From Epiperipatus broadwayi (lineage: Eukaryota > Onychophora > Udeonychophora > Euonychophora > Peripatidae), in the NCBI GenBank assembly GCA_028023455.1, contig JAQFVV010001020.1, positions 62,001 through 126,000 of the forward strand: DNA of 64,000 nucleotides. The letters are read 5' to 3'. The position numbers and the translations under genes were made by a program. Below are positions 50,492 through 61,825 of the stretch, piece by piece. Every line of letters starts with the position of its first letter. Within the stretch, counting starts at the first letter, position 1. The notes below the pieces were generated by a model that saw only the letters and a program-made list of their open reading frames with translations, was not told the DNA's origin and did not search any database.

Positions 50492-52139
50492 CCACGTTTC
50501 CCTGAAAATAAGATCTGACCAAAAAATAAGCCCTATCATGATTTTTCAGGGTGCTTGTAATATAAGCCCTAGTTAAGAGCATTATTCAGATAAACAGATT
50601 TCATTTGTTGAAATACACAATGTCTGTATTGAATTCTAAAGTAATGAATGTATAAATAAACAATATTGACATTAATGCTTTAAATAAACGATACTAGAAA
50701 TTATAATGGTATTTATTTTCCTAATGAACATTCAACAAACATAATTCTATGTGCATAGAGAAATAATTTCCCTTTAGCCAAATCTTGTATTTAAGATAAC
50801 CAATTTATTTATTTTATTAACGATTTAACAAACTTTTAAAATTTTATTTACCACAAACCAGTATATTGGATAATTTATAATTTCATTTATGTAATTTTAA
50901 GTACTTATTTTATTTAATATTTAGATTTAGAATGCTTGACTTAATTTTAGAATTTGATTATGGTAGCTGTTAAATATTCTCTAAGATAAAAGAAAAATCA
51001 GCTTTGTTTCTTAAATGTTTTTGTTTCTCCCCTAAAAGAGTTTAAAATCAATCTTTCTCTTAAAGAAAAGTTTTAAAAAAGAATAGCCAAATGGCGCTAT
51101 TATGAAGAATTTGGAAAATGTTTATAATGTATGCTCTTGATGATAAATGGATGTGGTTGTGTCTTATATAAATATTTGTAATTTAATATGCAGTGTGTTG
51201 TAACTGGAATTTTTGTCCTTGCATTTTTTCATTGCTTTTGTATGGATAATTATTCTTAATTGTATTAATTTTTGGGTAGTCACGTATTTACCTTGCTATG
51301 ACGTCATTTGCCTGAAGGCATACTACTCTAACCACCCATTTTTTTTTAAAGGCCCCCACTTAGTTTCCCCCCCACATATTATCTCAAAATTATGTGGTAT
51401 CACATTATATATTTAATAAAAAAAATATGAAAACATTTACAATTGTTGAGGAAGTAATGATTTATTAAAAAATTTCTTTAAAACCAAAAAAAAAAAACTC
51501 TGAAAAATGGTAAAAAAAAAATGCTGCTCTCCTTAAAAAAAGACGCAACAAATAGGAAATACACCCTTTTAAATCTTGAGGGTAAACAAAAAAAAAAATC
51601 ATATAATAATAATAATAAAAACGGTTGCCTTCCTGCTTTATGATGTAATAGTAATGTAACAAAAAAAAAAATATCTAGAATTATTAATGTTATTGTTTTT
51701 GTTGCTATGACAACGTTGAAGTGTTCTTTCCCAGCCCCCAACAAAGATAATTTAAAAGTTAAGCCTTCAGGCCTAAATCGACATTACTTCTAAGTAAAAA
51801 TAAAAATAACAAATTTTTGTTACCATTCCTATCTCGTTAGTCTTCAGTTAACACTTGATTTATTAGTAAATTTAAATGGAATAATATTTTGACCCAAGAC
51901 AAGTTTTTGTGCATTTAAATAAATATAAATATCCCAATGTGTATCATTAGCTGAAAATTAAAATATTTACAGAAGAATTGCTGAAAAAACATGTTTGGGA
52001 AGTGGCTTTGAGATTTTGAATAGATGTATATATTTGTATGTCAATAAAGGTAATTTTTATACATGAAAAAATATGCCCTGCAGTGTTTTTTGGTACAAAA
52101 ATTCATATAAGACTTGGTCTTATTTTTGATGAACCATGG
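50492..52139. mobile_element. pogo/Tigger-like non-autonomous element
   Basis: A 1,648-bp stretch bounded by inverted ends CCACGTTTCCCTGAAAATAA and (complement) CCATGGTTCATCAAAAATAA, with TA at 50490-50491 and 52140-52141. The subterminal AATAAGCCCT and AATAAGAC(C) words are typical of a widespread animal family with these ends. No transposase remains: the few frames inside (51213-51744) are low-complexity Phe/Tyr-rich or contain homopolymers. Confidence 0.8.
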
Positions 52140-52299
52140 TAGCAACAATTTTTTAAGAAGTGTACCATGATAATACCCATTTTTCTTCAATTTGAAATTT
52201 TCAATAATATATGCTTATATTGTTAAATTAAGTCAACCACACCTTTTACCAAAAAGCAATCTTTTCCTAAGAGATTGAGAAAACTGTCTTATAACATGT

Positions 52300-53027
52300 A
52301 TTTTCCTGAAGATTTGTGATGATGGTATTCTAGTTGTATTTTTATATTGGGCTGTTTCCATCATCTAATATAACTATTGAATGTCTTTAGAAAAATTAAA
52401 CTTTATTTAAATATTCCAAATACATTCAACTGTTAGTAATAGCACATCAAAGAGCTTAATATATGCACGTTTTGAGAGGTATTATTTCCCCCTCTTCTTC
52501 AGGTGTTGCTGGCCTGACCAGTGACAGTACTAGCATTGGATTCGAACATGAACCCTTAGATTCTTGAATATTGAATTTTAAGGCTCACATGACAATAGCA
52601 AAAAATCCCATGAGACAACCTAGTGTGACTATAAATAATGTATGGAAATCACTAATCAACTTTGCTCTTAGGAAAAAGTGGAAAAATCAGGAGAAAGCTC
52701 ATAGATAAGTATATGAAATTTCTATTGACTGTTGCCTTTGGCAGAATGGCTCAGTTGGTTAGAGTGTTACTTTAAAATTCAATACTCAAGAATATAAGGG
52801 TTCAGGTTTGAATCCCATGCTAGTACTGTCACTGGTCAAGCCAGAAACACTTGAAGAAGAGGGGGAAAATAATACTTCTCAAAATGTTGTGCATATATTA
52901 ATCTGTTTGATATGCTATTACTAACAGTTGAATGTATTTAGAATATTTAAATGAAGTTTAATTTTTCTAAAGACATTCAATACTTATATTAGATGATGGA
53001 AATAGTCCAATATAAAAATACAAATGC
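52300..53027. mobile_element. Head-to-head SINE pair, foldback insertion with 12-bp duplication
   Basis: Flanked by an exact 12-bp direct repeat, CTTATAACATGT (52288-52299 and 53028-53039). Inside, two copies of a tRNA-derived SINE point away from each other and form arms from 52334 to 53023. The right copy (plus, from about 52740) has an A box TGGCTCAGTTGG (52747-52758) and B box GGTTTGAATCC (52805-52815). The left copy (minus) keeps the B box (GGATTCGAACA, 52538-52548) but has lost the A box. Both share a non-tRNA body ending in ATGATGGAAATAGTCCAATA. Single target duplications outside the pair suggest one insertion event with an inverted 5' part, not two independent insertions. Confidence 0.85.
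52740..53027 (+). ncRNA. tRNA-derived SINE with intact A and B boxes
   Basis: The head GAATGGCTCAGTTGGTTAGA and B box GGTTTGAATCC give an internal RNA polymerase III promoter at near-canonical spacing (46 nt between boxes). The body is shared with fragments at 12668-12808, 29887-30073 and 54390-54560. Confidence 0.8.
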
Positions 53028-54370
53028 CTTATAACATGTTTACTTTGTCACATAAAATAATGACAGCTTATAATTTATTAATAAATAAATACAAGTCATT
53101 TCAATTTTCTCAATTTTAAAAGCATTAATACAAAGTCAAAAACTTTTTAAACAACAAAATTCATAAACATATTCAAAGTTCATATTCATTGTATTTGTCA
53201 TTTTTTTAATCACTAATTAATGATGAAGATGAAGAAGAGAATGACAGCAAAGAGAAGGAAGACTTTAATCATTATAATATTAAATATGCTATTGAATTAC
53301 TTGAAAAATTAAGTATATCTTATATCATCCTTAATTTCTCAGATAGGTTGTTATTTGAAGAAAATCCTAAGTATGCTTGGAGATCTTCACCTATCAAAAA
53401 AATTTTCAAATTTTATCCAGATTTGTTATATGAACCAACATGAGATTTTTTGTTCATATATATATATACACCTTTACCCCACTTAGCGCTGGCAATTGGT
53501 CCTCCAAAACTCATCGTTAAGCAAGAATATCAATACGTAATTATAATGGGGGTCTATGGGAAAAAAATTGGTTAGTTCCAGTCGACATAAAATATCAACA
53601 TTGGTTTCCAAGCTCAAAGAATTTCTTGATTTTTTCATGATAGTGATGACTAAATACAGTATCTAAAAAGAAAACTTTTATATCACTAGGAAAAAAAATG
53701 CATATTTTCATTTTAGAAAGTACAGAACAGCAAAAAGAAAGAGAAAGTGAAACTAAATTTGAATTTAAAAGTTTTTATATTCTTCCACAGAAGTTTTTCA
53801 TCGTAATCAAAAAAAAAATCCATACTGAAGTGCTTTTTTTAAAAATTTGTATTACAGTATATATTACTGTACATTTATGTTTATTACTTTTGTGAAATTA
53901 TTCAAATTAAAAAACAATGTTTAATTATTAATTATTTAATTGAACATAAAGATTTATTACTGCACTCCACAGTAACAAAATGCTTAATGCATATAGTAAA
54001 GCAGTCAACTTTAAAAGGAAAAAAATCAACTTATTTTAAAAGTAAAAAATCTAACTTCTAATTTTCTAAAACATAGCTAGGTTTATTTTTCTTACTGTAT
54101 ATTTTTATTAATGTAATAGTGCTCCCCCCCCCCCCATTCGAGTAGAAAGATTATTAATTAAATGCAATCTGTTTTTCTTTTTAAACTTATCTAATTCGAC
54201 ATTTGCATTTTAAAATGTTGTTTTTCTTTTAATTTGAAACAACTTGAGTGTAAACAACATGTTTATAAAAGAAGTTACAAAATCAATAACTATGTTTACA
54301 TAATTATCCAGGTGTTCTAAAAATAATATATCGTAATTAAGAAACACACACAGTTTAATATTCATATTTA

Positions 54371-54560
54371 GTGTTTTTCTGAAAGTTTGTGATGATGATA
54401 TTTTAGTTGTCCTGTACTGTATTTATATATTGGACTATTTCATCATCTAATATAAGTGTTGAATGTCTTTAGAAAAATTAAACTTTATTTAAATAATCCA
54501 AGTACTGTACATGTATTTAAATAAAGTTTAATTTTTCTAAAGACATTCAACACTTATATG
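54371..54560. mobile_element. SINE-tail foldback
   Basis: The SINE 3' body appears twice in opposite orientation: ATAAGTGTTGAATGTCTTTA with AAACTTTATTTAAAT at 54460-54497 and its exact complement at 54518-54558, separated by about 20 nt. Upstream, TTTGTGATGATGATATTTTA matches the SINE 3' end in 52300-52340. Confidence 0.75.
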
Positions 54561-54572
54561 TACAGTATTATC

Positions 54573-54895
54573 AACAAATTAAAAATCCTTCTCGTTTTCA
54601 AAAACTTTATTTTCTTATCTCAATACTGAACATATATATATATACTGTATATACAGTATTTATATAATACAAAACTCCAACATTTCAACTGTTTATCTTC
54701 ATACAGTCATTTTCAAGGATATCTCTCTCCCACTGCTATATTTTATTACTCTTTCTTTTACATTATTTAATTACAAATCAATGTTGAAATGTTGGAATTT
54801 TGTATTATATAAATATATATACTGTATATGTTCAGTATTGAGATAAGAAAATAAAGTTTTTGAAAAGAAAAAGGAGGATTTTTAATTTGTTGATA
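54573..54895. mobile_element. Foldback element with arms of about 115 bp
   Basis: The left arm (54573-54687) and right arm (54782-54895) are inverted copies sharing CAACAAATTAAAAATCCT, TTATTTTCTTATCTCAATAC and CAACATTTCAAC. About 95 bp separate them. TA-rich microsatellite lies within each arm. Confidence 0.8.
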
Positions 54896-55569
54896 TTATT
54901 GTAGAAGATATATACGTATTTTTTAAAAAAAAGTGGATGAACATTTGCTGTGTTATTATATATGATGTATACAGTATTATAGGTTCAGTAATTATAGATA
55001 TTTTAAGTGTTTTATGAATAAAATATTGTATGTATATACAATTACAACAAAGTCATTACCTGTATACATATTACAATAATATACTTTTGCTTTTGGGTTA
55101 AATGAATTTAATATACCTATCTCTGATGTCATCAGTGACACAAAATTCAAAATGTCTGCCAAAAAATTTTTTTAAAAATTTTTTCTTGACCGTTTAAGTG
55201 AAAAATCGAGTGTAAATCGAAGTAGTGGGTATAAATTGATGATGATCGCTATTGTGAAATATTGCTAAATAGTCAATTGCTAAGCAGGGTAAAGGTGTAT
55301 ATATTTATAACTTCGTATTACACTTGCAATTTAAAATTCTATCCTTTGATAAAAAAATAACTTGGTAATTTTTAAATTTATTCATGCTGAATTTCAATAG
55401 AATTTGAAACATTTATATTAAACAATGACAGAAGGGGTGGGGGTTTAGTATTTTGAAAATAAAGGTGTAATTAAAATTAGGGACATTTTAAATATTGCAA
55501 TATCAATTTTACCAATACTTTAAAATATAATTATGCAAATATATATATGTACATATTTAATCTATTTAC

Positions 55570-55633
55570 CTTAGTAAGATGTTTGCCAACATAACCACGA
55601 CCTGAGCCTAAATCGACAATCACACCAAATTTT
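55570..55633 (-). CDS. Exon with methyltransferase SAM-binding motif
   Basis: On the minus strand an acceptor (TTTTTTAG) precedes 64 nt, followed by a good donor (GTAAAT). After one leading nucleotide the exon reads KFGVIVDLGSGRGYVGKHLT, a classic motif I of class I SAM-dependent methyltransferases (hydrophobic strand, D/E, GxGxG-like loop, helix). The resemblance is to the METTL25/RRNAD1 type, where VDLGxGxGYLS-like sequences occur, but one exon cannot decide the family. No neighbouring exon of the same gene was identified with confidence. Given that this is surrounded by transposons yet keeps intact splice sites and frame, it is the best candidate for host coding sequence here. Confidence 0.6.
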
Positions 55634-55907
55634 CTAAAAAATAAAAATGATTTTCATGCTTTTATAAGTAAAAAATCATAAATAAAGCAATTGACTTAAC
55701 AACCATACATTAAAAATAATACTGTATTATTATAATTTTAATATATCCATAACTGAATCAAAAATCTAAAGCAATGAATTTGGAAGATCATTCTCAAAAG
55801 CATGATTATATTTTGTTATGTTATTTACACATACACATATATATCTTAACTGGAAATAAATGACAATATATAATTAAAATAATGAATTATAGTGAAATAC
55901 ATATATA

Positions 55908-56517
55908 TGTGTAACAAGAAGGGACTGTGTCATCTGATCTTGCCTTTAAAAATGGACTATTCCAGATTCCTTACCTGATTGGCTAGCACCCAGTTGCTAT
56001 CCAAAGGGATTAAATCCTTCACTGGGGTTCGCACACCAAATCCGCAAGTTTCCAGTAAGATAGAGGATCTGCCATTAGATAGTCAGCCTTTTGGAGGCAA
56101 GGTAGAGAGCAATTACTTCTGTTAACCTGAATGACAGAATGTGCTCTTCATTAAACCCTCTACCATCAGCAAAGGTATTTTTCCAGTCATTATCATGATG
56201 TCCAAGCAGTGAGGCAAGTCCACCTATGGACTGGAAACTACTATGTCCGAATTAGAGCCGATTTGAGGCAAGCTAAATACATAGCTAGAAGTCTTAGCAG
56301 AGCTCATGAGGCAGGATAATCATTTAGCTTGAAGTGAGTTCCGTACTCGGCTCGACTATCTCAGCATTCAATTGTATCATCTGTATTTATTAATTTGTTT
56401 AACTAACGTGTGTATATTTTTTTTGACTAATAAATTGTACATATTAATTGCTGAGTAGTTATTCTTTTTGTGTCTGTTGGCTTGGAAATGAACCTGTAAG
56501 CCTAACCAAACACAACA
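55908..56517 (+). other. GC-richer block, possible solo LTR
   Basis: The block begins TGTGTAACAAG and ends CCAAACACAACA, has TG...CA ends and an AATAAA-like signal (CTAATAAATTG near 56430), and is clearly richer in G and C than its flanks. No target duplication is seen and no PBS or polypurine tract is adjacent, so a solo LTR or other element remains a guess. Confidence 0.35.
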
Positions 56518-56559
56518 GACTGAAAATAAAATACTTGGATGAAAGAATAAATAGGTACT

Positions 56560-56805
56560 ACTGACATCACTAGGAGAATTAAAAAATTGAATTGGAGCTG
56601 AACTAAATATATTACTAAAAGAGATGATAAGAGATGAACAGTTAGTTTTAAATTAGATCCCAAGTAATTGTAAAAGACTTAGAAAGAGAAGATGGATGGA
56701 TGAAATAAGTAAGTTTATTGATGTGATGTGAAAATTCACTATGGATTAAAAAAAATGGAGTAAACATGGAAAGACTTTCATTTTGCAGTGTAGCAATAAT
56801 AATTG
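56560..56805 (+). pseudogene. LINE C-terminal remnant, RTE-like
   Basis: Across several frames and stops the plus strand reads DITRRIKKLNWS, KYITKRDDKR, GRWMDEISKFIDVMW and KKWSKHGKTF. In order, these match the conserved end of many LINE polyproteins: RRIxxLKWxWAGHVxRxxDxRW, then GRPxxRWxDDI and W..lA.dR..Wr.lgea. The sequence is strongly decayed. The upstream RT is not visible. Confidence 0.7.
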
Positions 56806-57936
56806 AAAATGATGATCTTGATATACATATAGCAAAAACTAATACAAAATTAGAACCTTCATCCATGAAACAAAAAATTTTCAGTCAATTAAAAATATTT
56901 TTCTCATCAAAGCTTGACAACCATTAATCTAGAGCACTTTTGATATTTTTATATCATATTTATAAGTCAATAATTTATATTTTGCTTTGTAAAAAAATAA
57001 AATTAAATGTTATTAATATTTAAGGCCAATTGTTACTTATTTCATTCTGCATTCAAAAAGGATTATGAACCAGTACCCTAATAGCAGTGAAAGATGTAAA
57101 AACTGCAAGTCAAATATTAATTACTAGTATGTAAATTCTGAATACATCAAAAAACAATAAACAACATATTTATGTAACTGGGTCATGAGTTTGGTATAAA
57201 CACAATGAAAGTGCAATAAACAAGAAAACAACTAATAGAAGTCAAACTTCAATGAGAAAAAGATTCTTAATAAACTATACATCTTAAATTCTACAAATAA
57301 AGATTCTAATTTCATATGAAATTTTCTTACATAAATGTTAATGCAGATTTATATATATATTGCTTCACCATGTTGCATGACCTGTGTTTTTTAAATTTGG
57401 TAACAATATAAGTAAGAGAAATCATAAATAATAATTAACTCTTAGTGAATTTATTGATATTTTTTCCACCCATGATCAAATATGATTAAATAAAAATCTC
57501 ATAAATAGATTTTTATATGAATGCGTCTTAAGCAATTAAAAAGAGAAAAAATTATAGTTTTCCTAAAGCAATTATTTTACTATTATTAATTTTAAAAGAG
57601 TAGAAAGTTTTTGCAAATGTGCACTGCATTACTTATATTTTATAATTAAAATATTTATTGATAAGGAAAAAAAATTGCAATAATTTACATTGAAAAAAAA
57701 AAGACAACGTGGAAAATTCATTTTGGAATGTTAATTACTTTCAAAATGAAAAAAAAAGAAAAAAACTAACAAATGAATTTAATTGATTGTTATCTAAAGA
57801 TATTATTAAGGAGAAGTAAAAAAGTTTCTAAATTAAAAAAAATATATAATTAAAGAAAAGTATCCTGTTTTTTCTAATTTAATAAAATAGGAAATATCAA
57901 AAAAATATAAACTCAGTTTAAATAAATTTCATTCAT
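56806..57936. other. AT-rich non-coding DNA
   Basis: No supported gene. Confidence 0.5.
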
Positions 57937-58032
57937 TCATTGACTTTCTCTTTCTCTGGGTCTCATTAATTTCAGCAGCCAATTGTCAATCCAGACAGTG
58001 CGCACAGAAAGCTTAAATGGGCCATAGTTATC
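57937..58032 (-). CDS. Possible terminal exon, unknown protein
   Basis: On the minus strand a strong acceptor (ACTGCTGTTTTCAG) precedes 31 codons and a stop (57937-57939). They read DNYGPFKLSVRTVWIDNWLL and then KLMRPRERESQ, rich in W, R and K and protein-like. The plus strand over 57976-58135 also has an acceptor (CATTAATTTCAG) and 46 open codons, so the coding strand is not certain; the minus reading looks better. No polyadenylation signal was seen close downstream on the minus strand. It lies upstream of, and on the same strand as, the methyltransferase exon at 55570-55633, but a stop codon here means it would have to belong to another gene or isoform. Family unknown. Confidence 0.4.
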   Translation of the reverse strand, partial: DNYGPFKLSVRTVWIDNWLLKLMRPRERESQ

Positions 58033-59568
58033 CTGAAAACAGCAGTATCAACAATTCCATACATAAGTTTGCCCTGTGTATTAAGAAGCTGCATTGAACT
58101 TCTAAAAATATGAAAAGCCAAGTCACTAATTGGTAAGTTTTAAGTATGAAGGGCTAAACATCCCCAAGAACATCTATCATCACTAGCTGCCTTGTATTCT
58201 TATGAAAATGTTACTTGTTCTGTCAGTAGGGTTATGACAAGTTCAAGTTTGCAGGAAAATAAAAAATATATTCTACAAATAAATAGAAGTGTATCGAACC
58301 AGCTAAATGTCTTTAGAAAGTCATCAGAAAACTATAACTAGTAAGTTAAAAAAATAACAGAGGCACAAAAGAGACATCTAAAAAGACTGACCAAGGTAAA
58401 TATAGAGTATTAATGAAGACCTTTGAAAGGAAAAAAGAATTCTTTTTTATTAAATAATTTTTTATTATTATATATTTATCTTTAACAATTTTATATAGAT
58501 GTATGTGCATTAACTGTTTATTCTGCTTCACTTGGGTGGTTTATTATATTTACAGAAAACAATTAAAAAAAAACTGATAAAAAATATTGATCACATAAAT
58601 TTATTTAGTTTATTACATCCACAGTATTACAATAACAGTTGCACAATTGATATTTATAGTTATTATATGCAAGTTATTATGACTATTTTAATCAGGGAAG
58701 AATGATATTATTATTAATGAACTATTAAAATGTTATAGGTTACAGCTTTCTTTTCTTGCATAATAAAGTTTTAGTTAAATATCATATTTTATAATTTATG
58801 TGTTGTCAAATAAGAATCTCATGTACAATGAATTAGCATTGACAAATAATGGGGGAATTGATTATTTCTAGAGATTTAATCCCAGAATTCCCAGATTAAC
58901 TGGTATGAAACACAATCAAAAAAAAAAGTCAGAAATGACAAAAGTTACTCAAAATGAAATGGATTTTCTCCTGAAATGCAAAAGTAGTTAATAATCCACT
59001 CTTTAAGGTTGATAATGATCAGAAAAGATAACTGTTGTTTTAATATTGAATATAGTTTACAGTTTATTAATTTATTTTTAAGAAGCAATGGTTTGATCAA
59101 TTACAAACTAATAAGATGGTAAATGACCTGATATTGTGCCATTGCCACCTATATTATAAAATATTAACATTACAATAGATCTCTTCAAAGAGTTAGTAGC
59201 TAATTCCTTATAATATATACTTTTAAAAATATTAAATATCAAAAGCTAAACTGGTGAATAAAATAAATAAATTACACCAAATTCAGAATTTAAAAATTAG
59301 CCAAAATTCACACCATTGGTTTCATTGCCAGGGCAGACTTCTTAAGTAAAAAAAAAAAAAATTCTAGAAACAACACAAATATATTAATTTACCACAATTT
59401 TCAATTTCATTCCAATTGTCTTCAATACCAAAATATTTTTAAATAAATTACTAGGTTCAGTATTATAAATTTTCAATATGAGATTTTTTAATTTTTCTTT
59501 TTTATCTCATTTATTCTTAGCCTGCTCAATCATAATATTATGGCCTGTACTTCTTTCATGGAAATATA
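58033..59568. other. AT-rich non-coding DNA
   Basis: No supported gene. Confidence 0.5.
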
Positions 59569-60329
59569 GTGTAGAACAGTGGTCTTCAACCCTTGGTCCG
59601 TGGACCAGTGCTGGGCCACAGAAGTTTTCTGCTGGCCTATGCTAGATTGGCAGGAAAGTTTGTAATAACAAAATAATAAGATTTTAAACTTTTAATTAAT
59701 ATAAACAATTTTTATTTATTTTTTCATCTCATTTTTATCCAATTAAAAAAAAACAGAACGAAAATAAAATCTAATTACTCATACATAAATTAATTTGTAT
59801 TTCTAGTTATCACAGAGGTTTATGGGGGGAGGTGGAATTAAATTTATTATTTTTCTAAAAAAATTCAAAATTAAAAAAAAAGTTTTTTTATTATACAAAC
59901 GCCATACATATATAAATTCATCTTGTATATTTAACATGAAATACAGATATTAAATTTATCATAATCATTGTCATGTAATTAAACTAGCTGTGATATTTCC
60001 CAATATTCATGTGAATAGCATTTTATTCTTGCATGTTTTAACAATGAAATAATAGATGTAGCAATGCAGGCATATTAATAAGAATGATTGTTATTGTACT
60101 GTTTTCTGTAGGAGTATGACTGCGCAACTCAAGAAAATGTTCAGCATGTGAAGGTAAGCAACACCACTACAATACACAGTAACTATTGTGGGTAATAGTA
60201 TGTATACTGAACCCTACCATTTGATGGCAGTTTTTAGCCCAATGCACATCAATATACCGATTCACAGGCCTGTTTAATTACATATTACGGTAAAAGATTT
60301 ACATAATATTACGGTAAACCATCAAAAGA

Positions 60330-61340
60330 TTTATTTTGTTTTTTTACCAGGTTTTTTTTGTTCATTTTTAAAGAAACAAACACTTTGTTTTTAGATGGTG
60401 TAGGGGTGTTGGTTTGCTTTTAAATTATCGACTAACGATCCTTCAGTTTCTTTACATAATATTATGATAAACCAAAGATGGTTTTTTTCACTGGGGTTTT
60501 TTTTGGTTTCATTTTTTAATAAACAAACACTTTGTTTTTAGATGGTGTAGGGGTATTGGTTTGCTTTTAAATTATCGACTAATGGTCCATCAATTTATTT
60601 ACATAATACTAAAAAAATTTCTTTACCTAAAAGGCATAGAGTTTTTTTGGTTTATTAACAAAAATTTTGTTTTTAGATAGTGGAAGGGGTTGGTTTGCTT
60701 TTAAATTATCTTCTTTTTTTGGATGTTTTTATTTGAACGACTTAAACAATTCGGTACTTTTGAATAAACCAACATTTGCTTTTTAGAGAGTGGACAGGTT
60801 GTTTTGATTTGTAATTGTCGTTTTTTTTTTTTAAATTATTATGAGGCTTTTTTTTTTTTCCGAATATTTATTTATGCTACAAAGAAAGCCTTTATATGAT
60901 AACAAAAAGTTCTTCCTTAATTTTTTGGCTTGCTTTTAAATTATCTTCTCTTTTTTTTTTGGATGTTTTTATTTAAAAGACTTAAACAATTCGGTACTTT
61001 TGAATAAGCCAACACTTGCTTTTTAGAGAGTGGAGGGGAGGGTTTGTTTTGATTTGTAATTGTCTTTTTTTTTTTAAACTTTATTATGAGGCTTTTTTTT
61101 CTTCAAATATTTATTTACGCTACAGAAACCTTTATATGATAGCAAAAAATTCTTGCTTAATTTTTTGGCCTTTTTAAAAAAGATATATAAACAGTTCATT
61201 TTTATAGGGAAGGAATGGCGGGGAAGGTTTGTTTTGATTTTTAATTATCAACTTCTTTTTTGATTTTCTTTTTGAACATTTATGTTACCACACATTTGTT
61301 TATTATTATTTTTTGGCCTTTTGAAGAAACTTTTAATTTA
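60330..61340. repeat. Degenerate tandem repeats of two nested unit types
   Basis: A unit of about 125 bp with AAACAAACACTTTGTTTTTA, GATGGTGTAGGGGT and TTGGTTTGCTTTTAAATTAT recurs from 60340 to 60710. A longer unit of about 240 bp with GACTTAAACAATTCGGTACT, GAGAGTGG, TTATTATGAGGC and CTTTATATGATA occurs at about 60711-60940 and 60945-61180, with a partial third copy after that. Confidence 0.8.
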
Positions 61341-61549
61341 CACATTACCTACATACTTTAGAATCATGTGAACAACAACAAGAACAAAAGTTTCCCATGA
61401 AATAATTTATTGAATCAAACATAAATGAAACATTGGACAAATTGTGAGCAAAACAAGTAAAAAACACCATTTTGGGGGGCATAAAAAATACAGCAGCCAA
61501 AAGTAACACACAAATGAAATAACAGGAAACCAAAACAAAAAAAAAACAG

Positions 61550-61825
61550 TCACTTCATCAACTTCTGTGGCGGCAATGCACTCAGCTTCAAAAACTCTGC
61601 TGAAAAGAATAACTTTTTGAAGTTGTCTGCAGTTGAAAACTGTAGGGAAGCATGTGTGATGACATGACATTTCCTAATATGTAATACTAATTCCATTACA
61701 TTTTCTAAAAAATTTCTGACAATGAGTTTTTGGAGAGTTTTGCCTCTTTCATATACAGCCACCATCAAATAAGACCGTAGCAAGAGTTCAATAGCACTCA
61801 CTTGAGGAATACTGTTGCAATGCAA
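61550..61825 (-). CDS. Short open reading frame, unknown
   Basis: A 91-codon minus frame from ATG (61823-61825) to a stop at 61550-61552. It contains EVSAIELL-like hydrophobic helices and the segment MVAVYERGKTLQKLIVRNFL. The sequence looks like real protein rather than low complexity, and it lies inside the hAT element near its right end. I do not recognise a domain, and it does not match what I know of hAT transposases. It could be a captured host fragment, an element-specific gene remnant or chance. Confidence 0.25.
   Translation of the reverse strand: MHCNSIPQVSAIELLLRSYLMVAVYERGKTLQKLIVRNFLENVMELVLHIRKCHVITHASLQFSTADNFKKLFFSAEFLKLSALPPQKLMK

Larger units (their letters stand above)
53469..55297. 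mobile_element. pogo/Tigger-like element with nested foldbacks
   Basis: Inverted ends CACCTTTACCCCACTTAGC and (complement) CACCTTTACCCTGCTTAGC, flanked by TA at 53467-53468 and 55298-55299. Total 1,829 bp including two nested insertions at about 54371-54560 and 54573-54895. Subterminal TTAAGTGAAAAATCGAG-like sequence near the right end is typical of such elements. No transposase is recognisable. Confidence 0.8.

Noticed and set aside
51465-51744. Two minus-strand frames rich in Phe and Tyr
   Set aside because: They are produced by A/T homopolymers inside the pogo-like element and have very low complexity.
61736-61755. GGAGAGTTTTGCCT inside the hAT element, matching the retrozyme-like hairpin arms
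   Set aside because: Only about 14 bp match and none of the neighbouring unit sequence is present, so chance is likely.
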